DNA of 64,000 nt, taken from the NCBI RefSeq assembly GCF_034424155.1, contig NZ_CP139992.1, forward strand, positions 3,054,012-3,118,011, in the 5' to 3' direction. This stretch comes from Hafnia alvei (GTDB taxonomy: Bacteria > Pseudomonadota > Gammaproteobacteria > Enterobacterales > Enterobacteriaceae). The position numbers and the translations under genes were made by a program. This document shows positions 25,583 through 33,387 of the stretch, piece after piece; position 1 is the stretch's first letter, and each line of letters opens with the position of its first letter. The notes under the pieces are model-generated. The model was not told where the DNA came from. It saw nothing but the letters and a program-made list of their open reading frames with translations, and made no database searches.

Positions 25583-26439
25583 GCACATTCACCCACTAAA
25601 TTCAGAATGATGTTTTCCGTGATTTTGCCAAGATCCATTAAGGGCTCTTTCTCAAATACCCATTTGCACACCGCTACGGCTTCTTCACGGCTAACAGGTC
25701 TAATAGTTGCTAGGAGGCTTTCGAGATATCCCTCACGATCATTAATATGGCTACGGCCACCATCGGCATATTCATAGCCCAGCTCTTTTTCAGCACGGTT
25801 ACGCAATTGATAAAGCCAATCCCAATATTGAAACTCACAGACAACATCTGAAAGCGTGGCTGGCTCGGGTAATTGAGCAACAAAACCCTTTGATGCCGCT
25901 TGACGCTGCTCATCAATTTCGTAGCAACGCTCTCCCTCAACGCAATTATCTGCGATTTCTTCGTCCGTCCAGCCCCAGCAGGATGAGTACACATCCGCTA
26001 GCTCACCGGACAACATCAGCTCTTCCGCTGGGGTATTGACCAAGGCAGCCTCATAACTGCCAAATACAGCACGTACCTTAGCAGCCTCTGCAATAGCCTG
26101 TTTCGCCGCGCTTATATAGCCTGCCGGGTTATCCATCGACATGGTGCTAAACGCTATCTGGAACGGAGCCGCACCAGACTTCATCAGATAGTTACTGTAG
26201 TGCTCCTGCGCTTGCTTAGGTGTTATCTTCAGTTTTTGCAGTGCATCTTCAGCTGCTTGCAAATGTGCTGGCTCGTTGAGCCTGATAACCTCCAACACCC
26301 ACAAATAAGCATCTGTCTGCTTATGGCCGGTAATAACATGCTGTTGTGGTAATGGTTTTGTTACCGCAACCTCGGTGCTGTAAGTTGGTTCTGGAATTGT
26401 GAATAGGTCTTGATGTACTGGATTACCTTTATGAGACAT
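25579..26439 (-). CDS. Hypothetical phage replication-region protein
   Basis: The protein has about 286 residues from the ATG that overlaps the primase stop (TAATG). It starts MSHKGNPVHQDLFTIPEP. It is acidic, helical and soluble, and it has conserved-looking aromatic segments (SSCWGWTDEEIADNC, CEFQYWDWLYQLRNRAEKEL). It is coupled to both neighbours, primase upstream and Q downstream, so it is probably a replication or recombination accessory. No family recognised. Confidence 0.6.
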   Translation of the reverse strand: MSHKGNPVHQDLFTIPEPTYSTEVAVTKPLPQQHVITGHKQTDAYLWVLEVIRLNEPAHLQAAEDALQKLKITPKQAQEHYSNYLMKSGAAPFQIAFSTMSMDNPAGYISAAKQAIAEAAKVRAVFGSYEAALVNTPAEELMLSGELADVYSSCWGWTDEEIADNCVEGERCYEIDEQRQAASKGFVAQLPEPATLSDVVCEFQYWDWLYQLRNRAEKELGYEYADGGRSHINDREGYLESLLATIRPVSREEAVAVCKWVFEKEPLMDLGKITENIILNLVGECA

Positions 26440-27401
26440 TATGCGGCCCTCCCCAGCGGCCATTCGAAAACTTGTGCACCATTGATGAGCATATCGTTGA
26501 AGTCACCCGATTCCGGCCAGCGGATACTGACCTTCTCAACATCGTTGTTGGATAAAATATTGCGATGCCCACACTCAAAAGCGGCGGCGTGACCTGCCCC
26601 GTTTGAATCTGTGTCAGCAAAAATAATGAGATGTGTAACGCCCATAGGCGCTCTGAATCGCTTCATGAGTGACGTGTTCAGTACTGCCCATACATTGCAG
26701 CCGTAGATTTGTCGGCACGACAGCGCGGTCTCTATACCCTCAGCAATACCCAGTGTGGATGCAGGGGGAAACATGCGGATCGCAACTGAACCGGCGTGCT
26801 CCAAATAGCTGTCCTCTTGTAGCGACAGCATGCGTTTGGCGCTCTCACCCAAATTGGCCTTTTTATCGCCATCCAATAAGGTTAGATGCAAATAACAGAG
26901 CGCCCCTTTGTCATCCGTTGCCAGCGAAAATAAGCTTTGGTAGTGCTGCCCGTTAAATGGCTGCTCGAGGCAGAAACGGATAGCATCTGAAGGAAGAGTA
27001 TTGATCTCACGATTACGTAGATACGTTTCACCGCTCGTACCTCTTAGCCCCACCAGCCCTGAGTATTTTTTGGAAACCGCTTCACGCTGTTTCTTCTTGC
27101 CACTTTCCACTGGTTTGGATTCGGTATCGGGCTGATACTCCCGCCCTATAATCGTATCGACCTCAGCAGCAAGTGTTTTGAAATCCTTACCCTGAGTGAT
27201 GGCAAGCAGCTTCCATCCATCCCCCGCGCCGCATTTACACACCCATGTACCGCGCCCATCTTTATCGTCACAACGGAAACTGCCTTTCGACTGGCAAGCT
27301 GGGCATTTCCCTTTGAAGTGACGTTTACCCGTTACAGGAGGTAAACCATAGTGCTCGAACACCTCTGGCCAGCGTCCGATCACAGCATCAGTAGTTTTCA
27401 T
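26439..27401 (-). CDS. Phage primase with zinc ribbon and Toprim domain
   Basis: This 320-residue protein has an N-terminal zinc ribbon with CPACQSKGSFRCDD and CKCGAGDG spaced as in P4-alpha and phage DnaG-like primases. A linker leads to the Toprim region near 210-300, with GIAEGIETALSCRQ and LIIFADTDSNGAGHAA. These include the Glu and Asp-x-Asp that bind metal. It synthesises primers for replication of the phage genome. The helicase gene directly upstream overlaps by four bases. Confidence 0.85.
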   Translation of the reverse strand: MKTTDAVIGRWPEVFEHYGLPPVTGKRHFKGKCPACQSKGSFRCDDKDGRGTWVCKCGAGDGWKLLAITQGKDFKTLAAEVDTIIGREYQPDTESKPVESGKKKQREAVSKKYSGLVGLRGTSGETYLRNREINTLPSDAIRFCLEQPFNGQHYQSLFSLATDDKGALCYLHLTLLDGDKKANLGESAKRMLSLQEDSYLEHAGSVAIRMFPPASTLGIAEGIETALSCRQIYGCNVWAVLNTSLMKRFRAPMGVTHLIIFADTDSNGAGHAAAFECGHRNILSNNDVEKVSIRWPESGDFNDMLINGAQVFEWPLGRAA

Positions 27402-29017
27402 GGCGTCACTGCCTTACGTGCTGCCAAAGACGCACGAACGTTGCTGAGATGATTTGCCGCTTGCTCAATCCCGCTTAACGCAGGCTGGCGTGGCTCTGTA
27501 CTTTTGGATTTTTCGCGGCCTTTAGCGAAGGCGATTTGCTTCCACTTAATGTAATTGTTGACCTCTGGGGTAATTTCCATTGGGTAATCTTGTAAGCCGT
27601 TGGGCCATGTTCCGAACTTGTCCTTGAAAGTATGAGCACACCAGCCGTCAGATACTGGCTTGCCTTGTGCAGCGCGTTGACGCTGATAAAACTTGATTTG
27701 CGACCACCAGCTTTGCTTCTGCTGCTTAGTCACAACCTTCTTTTTCCCGCTGATTTGCTTGAGTCCACGGCTCGCATCCGTATCAACATCCTCACCTGCA
27801 AGCGGCTTATGTCCGCATTTAGGACACTGGTAAACACCAGCAGGCTTCATGTAATGGCACTGAGAACACTCTTTGGGTAATTTCTCGCGCTTCTCGTTTT
27901 CTCGTTCCGATACGGCTGTTTTCATCCCATCGTTTTTAGAGGGAAGTGTGTCGTACTCAATGCTGTCGGGATAACCTAGCCGATGGACAGAACCCGAGTG
28001 ATCGAATACCAGGCACTTATCTTTGCCCTTGGCAGTACGTAGCCCACGGCCAATAATTTGTAACCAGCGGATCTCGGATTTCGTCGGGCGGGCGTAAATG
28101 ATGCAACGAACATCACTGTCGAACCCCGCAATCAAGGTACCAACGCTGACAATGATTTTTGTCGCACCCTGCTCAAATCGGTGGATCATCATTTGGCGTT
28201 CGTCATGTGGGGTTTGGGCTGTCATAACCTCAGCATTTACCCCCGCCTTGTTGAACTGGAGAGTGACATAGTTGGCATGGTTAACATTGACGCAAAACGC
28301 AACTGTCGGACGATCTTCGCCATGCGAAAGCCAATTACTGACAATATCGCCCACCAGATCAGCGCCACACATAATCTCTGCAACCTCATCCTCTTTGTAG
28401 TCGCTACCGAACTCATCTGAACGAGTAACCTTTACACCTGATAAATCAGGCTTTGTTGGCGCAAAAAACTCGTAGCCACACAACACGCCCGTATCCATCA
28501 GCTCTTTAATCGTGGTTGGCTTGATGAGTCGCTGGTAATACTTGCCAAGGAACGGCGCAAAGGGGGTGCCAGACAAGCCGATAACTTTGACCTGAGTTTC
28601 AGCCGTCAAATACTTAATTACCTCAAGCATCTTTTTGCGGCGAAGATGAGCCTCATCAACAATGAGCAGATCAATATTTTCTGGAAAGTCACGACGGATT
28701 AACGTGTCAGCGGAAGCAATCTGGATCTTGCGTTCAGGGTCATAATTGGGGTGATCACGCCATACATAGCTGATCTCATCCTCTGGCAGGCCATATTGAA
28801 TAAAACGCTTTGCCGTCTGTGTAACCAGTACGGTATAGGGGCAGGTCATCAGAACGCGCATACCACGTGAAACGAACCCATCAGTGATAAACGCACTCAA
28901 GCCAGTTTTACCGCTCCCTGTTGGGCTGTAAACCATGAACGAGTTGTACTGCTTCCAGTCACGTCGTAACATATCCAGCGCACGCTGCTGCGCTAAGTTA
29001 GCAGTGATGTTAAGCAT
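27398..29017 (-). CDS. DEAD/DEAH-box helicase (SF2), phage replication
   Basis: The protein has 539 residues. The N-terminal domain has QQRALDML, Walker A SPTGSGKTG near residue 32 and Walker B LLIVDEAHLRRKK near 120. Motif III SGTPF follows near 155, and motif VI IIGRGLRTAKGKDK near 325. A C-terminal zinc finger (CSQCHYMKPAGVYQCPKCG) follows near 395. This is the type used with Toprim primases in Enterobacteria phages. A four-base overlap with the primase gene indicates one operon. Confidence 0.9.
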   Translation of the reverse strand: MLNITANLAQQRALDMLRRDWKQYNSFMVYSPTGSGKTGLSAFITDGFVSRGMRVLMTCPYTVLVTQTAKRFIQYGLPEDEISYVWRDHPNYDPERKIQIASADTLIRRDFPENIDLLIVDEAHLRRKKMLEVIKYLTAETQVKVIGLSGTPFAPFLGKYYQRLIKPTTIKELMDTGVLCGYEFFAPTKPDLSGVKVTRSDEFGSDYKEDEVAEIMCGADLVGDIVSNWLSHGEDRPTVAFCVNVNHANYVTLQFNKAGVNAEVMTAQTPHDERQMMIHRFEQGATKIIVSVGTLIAGFDSDVRCIIYARPTKSEIRWLQIIGRGLRTAKGKDKCLVFDHSGSVHRLGYPDSIEYDTLPSKNDGMKTAVSERENEKREKLPKECSQCHYMKPAGVYQCPKCGHKPLAGEDVDTDASRGLKQISGKKKVVTKQQKQSWWSQIKFYQRQRAAQGKPVSDGWCAHTFKDKFGTWPNGLQDYPMEITPEVNNYIKWKQIAFAKGREKSKSTEPRQPALSGIEQAANHLSNVRASLAARKAVTP

Positions 29018-29183
29018 GTTTTACCTCCGCAAGAGCTGGAGCGCGAACACTCGCCAAAGTAACCCGCTCCAGTTTCTTGCACTCTTCCGAGGCTTTCTCA
29101 ATCTCACCAATAATCATTGGGTACTTACCTCTTCTGTTGAAAATGGCTATGCCAGAGACCAAGCCTTGAATTGTTTTGCACAT
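29010..29183 (-). CDS. Small hypothetical protein (57 aa)
   Basis: A short Lys/Glu-rich helical protein starting MCKTIQGLVSGIAIFN. AGAGG lies nine bases before its ATG. The longer frame that starts at 29345 would run through G-rich sequence with poor protein character, so the shorter start is preferred. Its end overlaps the helicase start. Function unknown; probably a replication accessory. Confidence 0.5.
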   Translation of the reverse strand: MCKTIQGLVSGIAIFNRRGKYPMIIGEIEKASEECKKLERVTLASVRAPALAEVKHA

Positions 29184-29281
29184 CTGGTATGACCTCTGAT
29201 TTGCCGGATTTTTAAGGGATACCCCCTTCAGTGATCTTATGTTAGTAAGGAGATCTCCCTCTCTGGCTAAGCCTTCCCTAA

Positions 29282-29338
29282 CCCCCCTTTCAAAGATCAC
29301 CCCCCTTACCCCCCCTAGAAAGTTTTCCCCTCTTCCCC
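29282..29338 (-). repeat. G-tract cluster (G-quadruplex potential) upstream of the replication genes
   Basis: Five C-runs of 6, 6, 7, 4 and 4 bases (29282-29287, 29300-29305, 29309-29315, 29327-29330, 29335-29338) lie within 57 bases, so the minus strand carries five G-runs of at least four. This satisfies the usual G-quadruplex rule. It lies just ahead of the helicase/primase operon and may be part of the replication origin or a leader structure. Confidence 0.55.
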
Positions 29339-29388
29339 AAAACATCTAGACGGCTAAATGTCTGGAAGGTCAATCTCTCTAAGTGGGC

Positions 29389-29673
29389 CTACTGCTTAGC
29401 AGCTTGCGGTGGGCGAGACGTGATCCCCTCGCTCGCTGCTGCATACCTGTTTACAAACAATCTGAGTCGCGTATTAGCTTCTCGCCTCGCCTTGTTCTCT
29501 TGCCGGTATGTCAATTTCTCGCTTTCGAATGCCTCCTGATAAACTTCTGCGTACTTAAGTGCGATTTTTGGCCTGACTGACGGCCTTAGCCGCTGTAGTT
29601 GTTCCTGTATCCAGTCTCTATCTGCTTCGCTGAATAGTTCAGGCATCAAACTTATTGGCCGTTTATGATTCAC
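29389..29673 (-). CDS. Hypothetical phage protein (94 aa), replication region
   Basis: A helical protein starting MNHKRPISLMPELFSEADRD. It is rich in Arg, Gln and Glu, with ARREANTRLRLFVNRY in the middle. It lies between the Cro-like gene and the helicase operon, near where lambda has gene O and other phages have small DNA-binding replication accessories. No family recognised. Confidence 0.55.
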   Translation of the reverse strand: MNHKRPISLMPELFSEADRDWIQEQLQRLRPSVRPKIALKYAEVYQEAFESEKLTYRQENKARREANTRLRLFVNRYAAASEGITSRPPQAAKQ

Positions 29674-29683
29674 TAGACTTTTC

Positions 29684-29920
29684 TTACAATTCTTTCTGAA
29701 TCGTTCTACCTAACATGGCTGATTGTAAAACTTCGTCTTCTGAATATTTGCCGCAAGAAGCTCTTGCTATTGACAAAGCAAATCTCGTTTCTCCAGTGAA
29801 ATCACTTCTTGGTAAAGTATTATTCTTCTCCCATTTATAGATCTGGCGGACGGTCCGTTTGGTTGCCGCGGCCACATTAATAAAACCCACGTCTCTCAAG
29901 ATACTAGAAAAGTTACTCAT
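29684..29920 (-). CDS. Cro-like / YdaS-type regulator
   Basis: A protein of 78 residues starting MSNFSSILRDVGF, where AGG lies seven bases upstream. The helix-turn-helix is VGFINVAAATKRTVRQIYKW, with the recognition helix around TVRQIYKWEK. It is divergent from the CI gene, with the operators between them, and is the first gene of the leftward early operon. By position it is Cro; a CII-like role is not excluded. Confidence 0.75.
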   Translation of the reverse strand: MSNFSSILRDVGFINVAAATKRTVRQIYKWEKNNTLPRSDFTGETRFALSIARASCGKYSEDEVLQSAMLGRTIQKEL

Positions 29921-29935
29921 AAGGTTGCCTAAAAT

Positions 29936-29950
29936 TGAACTTAATGTACA
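29936..29950. promoter_or_regulatory. CI/Cro operator candidate 1
   Basis: TGAACTTAATGTACA: half sites TGAAC and GTACA (near the inverse of TGAAC) around five bases. It starts just downstream of the leftward -10. Confidence 0.5.
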
Positions 29951-29978
29951 TAATAAACTGAATCGAATATTCAATCAA
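29950..29978 (-). promoter_or_regulatory. Leftward early promoter (PR-type)
   Basis: On the minus strand TTGATT (29978-29973) and TATTAT (29955-29950) are separated by 17 bases. This drives the Cro-like gene and the replication operon. An operator lies inside the spacer. Confidence 0.65.
29959..29973. promoter_or_regulatory. CI/Cro operator candidate 2
   Basis: TGAATCGAATATTCA is a near-perfect 15-base palindrome (TGAAT / ATTCA). It sits between the -35 and -10 of the leftward promoter, so a bound repressor would block RNA polymerase. Confidence 0.6.
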
Positions 29979-29997
29979 CTTGATGTAAGGTGTACTC

Positions 29998-30675
29998 ATG
30001 GTACAGATAGATAAAATGCGTGAAGAGTTTGCCCATCGGCTAGCGCAGGCCTGCAAAAATGCTGGGCTAGATGATCATGGTCGCGGGATTGCTATTGCCC
30101 GAGCTTTGGGGGTTTCGTCTAAGGGAGTGAGTAAGTGGTTCAATGCGGAGTCAATGCCACGACAAGCGAAAATGAATGAACTTGCCAAATTCTTGCGAGT
30201 TGATGTCATGTGGCTACAACATGGTTCATCAGGACTTGATCATAATGTAACAAACCCAATTCCTTACTCACGTGGAAATTTATATCCAGTTATTAGCTGG
30301 GTAAGCGCTGGAGCATGGGCTGATGCATGTGAACCATACACAATTGATGAAATAGATGAATGGTACGAGTCCGACGCGAAAGTAACTGGTTCTGGCTTTT
30401 GGCTAAGAGTTCAGGGGGATTCCATGACAGCCCCATCGGGAATTAGCATCCCTGAAGGGACACTTGTGCTGATCGATACAGGTAGAGAACCAATAAATGG
30501 AAGTTTGGTTATCGCAAAATTAACTGATGCCAATGAAGCCACATTCAAAAAACTTATCTTCGACGGCGGTAGTAAATATCTCAAGGGGTTGAATCCCATA
30601 TGGCCTCTTATTCCCATCAACGGAAACTGTAAGATCATTGGTGTAGCCATAGAGACAAAGCTACGCTTAGTTTAA
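29998..30675 (+). CDS. CI-like prophage repressor (HTH plus S24 self-cleaving domain)
   Basis: The protein has 225 residues. The N-terminal helix-turn-helix spans about 20-50 (ARALGVSSKGVSKWFN). The LexA-like domain has the cleavage site Ala-Gly in SWVSAGAWA near residue 103, the catalytic Ser in VQGDSMTAP near 140 and Lys in VIAKLTDANE near 177. RecA-stimulated self-cleavage should therefore induce the prophage after DNA damage. AAGGTG lies ahead of the start. It is divergent from the Cro-like gene and ends at a terminator. Confidence 0.93.
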   Translation: MVQIDKMREEFAHRLAQACKNAGLDDHGRGIAIARALGVSSKGVSKWFNAESMPRQAKMNELAKFLRVDVMWLQHGSSGLDHNVTNPIPYSRGNLYPVISWVSAGAWADACEPYTIDEIDEWYESDAKVTGSGFWLRVQGDSMTAPSGISIPEGTLVLIDTGREPINGSLVIAKLTDANEATFKKLIFDGGSKYLKGLNPIWPLIPINGNCKIIGVAIETKLRLV

Positions 30676-30680
30676 ACATT

Positions 30681-30706
30681 AAAAACCGCTAATCAGCGGT
30701 TTTTTT
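30681..30706 (+). terminator. Terminator after the repressor gene
   Basis: AAAACCGC / GCGGTTTT with a six-base loop followed by T7. It isolates the repressor transcript from the early rightward operon. Confidence 0.85.
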
Positions 30707-30828
30707 ATCAGAACATTCACATTCTTTTCTCTCACCCAGTTCACCATCCTTCTTCCATTTGTTAAAAAACTCAGCAGAAATTTTTTATTTCTAAATATCA
30801 ATAGCATAACTAAAAGTTCACTTTAAAT

Positions 30829-30843
30829 TGAACATTTTGGACA
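30829..30843. promoter_or_regulatory. CI operator candidate 3 (right side)
   Basis: TGAACATTTTGGACA shares the TGAAC-N5-G(T/G)ACA layout of the operator at 29936. It overlaps the -35 of a rightward promoter. GTTCA at 30816 adds an everted half site. Confidence 0.55.
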
Positions 30844-30865
30844 TTTTAATCTTGACCAATAATGC
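30837..30865 (+). promoter_or_regulatory. Rightward early promoter (PL-type) candidate
   Basis: TTGGAC (30837-30842) and TAATGC (30860-30865) are 17 bases apart and overlap the operator, so CI would repress the early plus-strand operon. The -10 is not ideal. Confidence 0.5.
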
Positions 30866-30910
30866 ATGTTTAGTTCAATATTGGGTCATAACGAACTCGG
30901 AGGATTAAGA

Positions 30911-31120
30911 ATGAACATTTCCTTATCAGCATATATACCAAAGAGTGGCAAACAGGTGTTGCTTAGAAACGTACGCACTAAATCAACTTGGTTGGCTGGC
31001 TTTAATTATATTACTGGTCGTTACCATTTCCAGCCTGTAGGGAATGTAAAGCAATTAAGCGTGAGTTTGAAAGTACTCGCATGCCATGCGAATTTGAACC
31101 TGCGGGGACAAGATAAATGA
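30911..31120 (+). CDS. Small early phage protein (69 aa)
   Basis: I start it at the ATG at 30911, which has GGAGG seven bases upstream; a longer frame from 30866 has none. It starts MNISLSAYIPKSGKQVLLRN and is basic, with strand-rich and then helical sequence. It is the first gene of the early rightward operon, the place of host-takeover or anti-restriction genes. No family recognised. Confidence 0.5.
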   Translation: MNISLSAYIPKSGKQVLLRNVRTKSTWLAGFNYITGRYHFQPVGNVKQLSVSLKVLACHANLNLRGQDK

Positions 31121-31175
31121 GAAATTATTCATCTAAATATATTGGGCAATCACTAGACTGAAGTCATATGACCGT

Positions 31176-31658
31176 ATGGTTATTAGAACTAAGCCCGGTG
31201 TATATGCAGAATTCCCTATCGTTGATGATAAAAACGGCCTCTTTCGTGCATGGTTTCGTTGCAATGAAGATACTACTGCCTATGAATTACAAGCTGCTGA
31301 TGATGGTGAAATTACATGTTACGGGATCTACAAACATGAAGATGGCATCGCTTATCTAATTAATTCATTCTCAAATATAGATGAAGTTAATGTAGATGGT
31401 TTAAATGTCATTATGGCGCACTTCCCTTACCTGCCGGATAAGTTAGGTGTAAGTGTTAAATACACACTAATGATGAATACGGAACCCCCTTATAATTTCG
31501 AATTTTATGCAAGAGTGAAAAAAGAATTTTATTTGGTTTCAAAAATATCTGACATAAACAATATTTCAAAATTAGAAAAAATGAATATCAACAAATTTCC
31601 TAATGCAATGATTAGCCTGAACACTCTATTAAGCAAGAACTACGCACCAACGCTATAG
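31176..31658 (+). CDS. Hypothetical early protein (160 aa)
   Basis: This soluble protein starts MVIRTKPGVYAEFPIVDDKN. It has alternating strands in the first 80 residues (FRCNEDTTAYELQAADDG) and is Asn/Lys-rich near the end. There is only a weak ribosome site. Nothing in it suggests an enzyme. It lies in the lambda delayed-early-like region, but its function is unknown. Confidence 0.5.
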   Translation: MVIRTKPGVYAEFPIVDDKNGLFRAWFRCNEDTTAYELQAADDGEITCYGIYKHEDGIAYLINSFSNIDEVNVDGLNVIMAHFPYLPDKLGVSVKYTLMMNTEPPYNFEFYARVKKEFYLVSKISDINNISKLEKMNINKFPNAMISLNTLLSKNYAPTL

Positions 31659-31672
31659 CAAAGTGGGGAAGT

Positions 31673-31891
31673 ATGAATATCAATCTTGCAACAATATCAA
31701 AGCTTCGTAGCCTCCACGAAGAAACGTCAAATTTGTTTGGGCTGGCTGCCACACTGCATGAAATAGCTGACGAAAAGCTGGACGCAGATTATCTAAATTT
31801 TGTTGGTTCTCTAGGCGCTCTACGCCAAGGGATACTAAAACTTAGCACAGCTCTATATGAATTAAATGAAGAGGTATCCAAGCATGAGTGA
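31673..31891 (+). CDS. Hypothetical early protein (72 aa)
   Basis: Helical and Leu/Glu-rich, starting MNINLATISKLRSLHEETSN, possibly a four-helix bundle or coiled coil. GGGGAAGT lies before the ATG. Its end overlaps the next gene start by eight bases, so the two are coupled. They share a similar Leu/Asn/Glu helical character, and they could be partners or diverged paralogues. Confidence 0.55.
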   Translation: MNINLATISKLRSLHEETSNLFGLAATLHEIADEKLDADYLNFVGSLGALRQGILKLSTALYELNEEVSKHE

Positions 31892-32252
31892 CTTACAATA
31901 CTTATCAACTAACTCAGTAAATTTAGCATCCAACATCATTTCATGCATTAAGGGGATTAGAAATTCAGATGATGATCATGATGCTGAAGTGCAACAATCA
32001 ATGGCCCTAACTTTTGCAATTGAGCTAGAGCATAATCTAATAAAGCTTGATGAACACCTAATTAATACTAGCTACGGTAAAGTAAGTGATAGTGGGTGTA
32101 TAGATAAAGCGCTAGAAGTTGGCTGTATGTTGGGGCAAATAAGATCTGTTTTATCCTGCGCGCTTGAAGGTATTACTGACTCTGATATGGCAGGATTAAT
32201 CGGCGGAGCGATCACCATTACCAACACCGCACAAGAAACACTTAAAAGTTAA
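31884..32252 (+). CDS. Hypothetical early protein (122 aa)
   Basis: I start it at ATGAGTGAC (31884), which overlaps the previous stop and has GAGG upstream. It starts MSDLQYLSTNSVNLASNIIS. It is acidic and helical, with DDDHDAEVQQ near residue 30 and Gly/Ala-rich GLIGGAITITNTAQET near the end. No family recognised. Helical small acidic proteins in this region may be nucleic-acid mimics or anti-defence proteins, but this is speculation. Confidence 0.55.
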   Translation: MSDLQYLSTNSVNLASNIISCIKGIRNSDDDHDAEVQQSMALTFAIELEHNLIKLDEHLINTSYGKVSDSGCIDKALEVGCMLGQIRSVLSCALEGITDSDMAGLIGGAITITNTAQETLKS

Positions 32253-32330
32253 TTTATTAATTAAGCAAAAAAAATAATTACAGCCTAATGGCTGGGGCTA
32301 ACTGCACCTAAATTTTAGAATAAGGCATAT

Positions 32331-32687
32331 ATGAACATTCAACAAAAGATTGCTCAATATAGAAAATACCTCATCGATACCAAGCTTAATTCAATGCTGC
32401 GAAAGACAAATAGTCATTGCACTATTGTTACCTTAGGGGATGGGGCTATGCGTACAGTTGAGTTATCAGAATCAACATTAAGCAAGGGACTAGAAATATT
32501 TTTTGAGCGTTCCGCGCTAGATGTCAATAAACGTTCCGAAGCCGAACCGATGATTTTAGAAACCTATAAATCACTTTTAAAAAAAGGTAATGACAAACTA
32601 AATGATGAAGGTCATGAGTTCATGAATAACCTCGTCAAAAACATTGCCGAGTTAGCCAACGAACGCGGCTTATTTAATAAGGAGTGA
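32331..32687 (+). CDS. Hypothetical early protein (118 aa)
   Basis: A Lys/Glu-rich helical protein starting MNIQQKIAQYRKYLIDTKLN. It may have two lobes: residues 1-45 basic, 60-118 more acidic. It overlaps the next gene by four bases (GTGA), indicating translational coupling. No recognised domain. Confidence 0.55.
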   Translation: MNIQQKIAQYRKYLIDTKLNSMLRKTNSHCTIVTLGDGAMRTVELSESTLSKGLEIFFERSALDVNKRSEAEPMILETYKSLLKKGNDKLNDEGHEFMNNLVKNIAELANERGLFNKE

Positions 32688-33184
32688 GCATTGTGAAGAA
32701 TAAAAGATCGCTAGAACAAATGGTCGAATATATGAAGAGCAGTGGCACTCATGTCCCCGAGTGGCTTCTTGATATTAATCGCTTAAGTTCAGGAGCGGAG
32801 TTATCACGCGATGAAATGCTGGAGTATGCAGAGTGTTTCTGCTCACAGGCTCGTTCCGTTGAGGCTCTCACCTATTTAATCGAATGCGAGGAGCGTTTCG
32901 GTCTGGCTGCTAATGGCGAGCACATATTTGTTCACGGAAACGTCATTATGCAAATAGACAAGGGTGTAATCGAAACACTCCTTCAGTGCCAAATAGAAGC
33001 CACGATTTTAGAGAAGCGTTCAGCCGATCGCTACATATCAGTCATGCAGTTTTATTTGGACGACCGCCTAAAGCGAGCAGAGGAAGGGTCTACATGGATG
33101 GTTGATTTCATCGATGAGGTTCTTATTTCCGGTTCGAAATTTTTAATCAGCGGTGAAATTCCACCAGCTAAAGAAATGCACTGA
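32684..33184 (+). CDS. Hypothetical early protein (166 aa)
   Basis: It starts at GTG 32684, coupled to the previous gene, or at GTG 32693 (MKNKRSLEQMVEYMKSSGTH). It is an acidic helical protein with ALTYLIECEERFGLAANGE in the middle. The downstream gene starts 11 bases later and has a GGGGAG site. Function unknown. Confidence 0.55.
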   Translation: MSIVKNKRSLEQMVEYMKSSGTHVPEWLLDINRLSSGAELSRDEMLEYAECFCSQARSVEALTYLIECEERFGLAANGEHIFVHGNVIMQIDKGVIETLLQCQIEATILEKRSADRYISVMQFYLDDRLKRAEEGSTWMVDFIDEVLISGSKFLISGEIPPAKEMH

Positions 33185-33195
33185 GGGGAGCGGCA

Positions 33196-33387
33196 ATGAA
33201 TAGCACAACAGAATTAGCTAGCAATTATAAAGCCCAGATTCTCCTCACGTTGGAGAACGGGAAAATCATCAGTGAACGACTGCTACAAAACGGTGAAATG
33301 GTAGCTACGATTCCGGTTTTCATTGAGCTGGCCGAGATGGCTGGTTATCAAATTACCTGCAGCACAAGTGAGGCGAACAATGGCTAA
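33196..33387 (+). CDS. Small hypothetical protein (63 aa)
   Basis: It starts MNSTTELASNYKAQILLTLE after GAGGGGAG. Strand-rich in the first half, acidic in the second. Its stop overlaps the antirepressor start by eight bases, so it may regulate or accompany the antirepressor. No family recognised. Confidence 0.5.
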   Translation: MNSTTELASNYKAQILLTLENGKIISERLLQNGEMVATIPVFIELAEMAGYQITCSTSEANNG

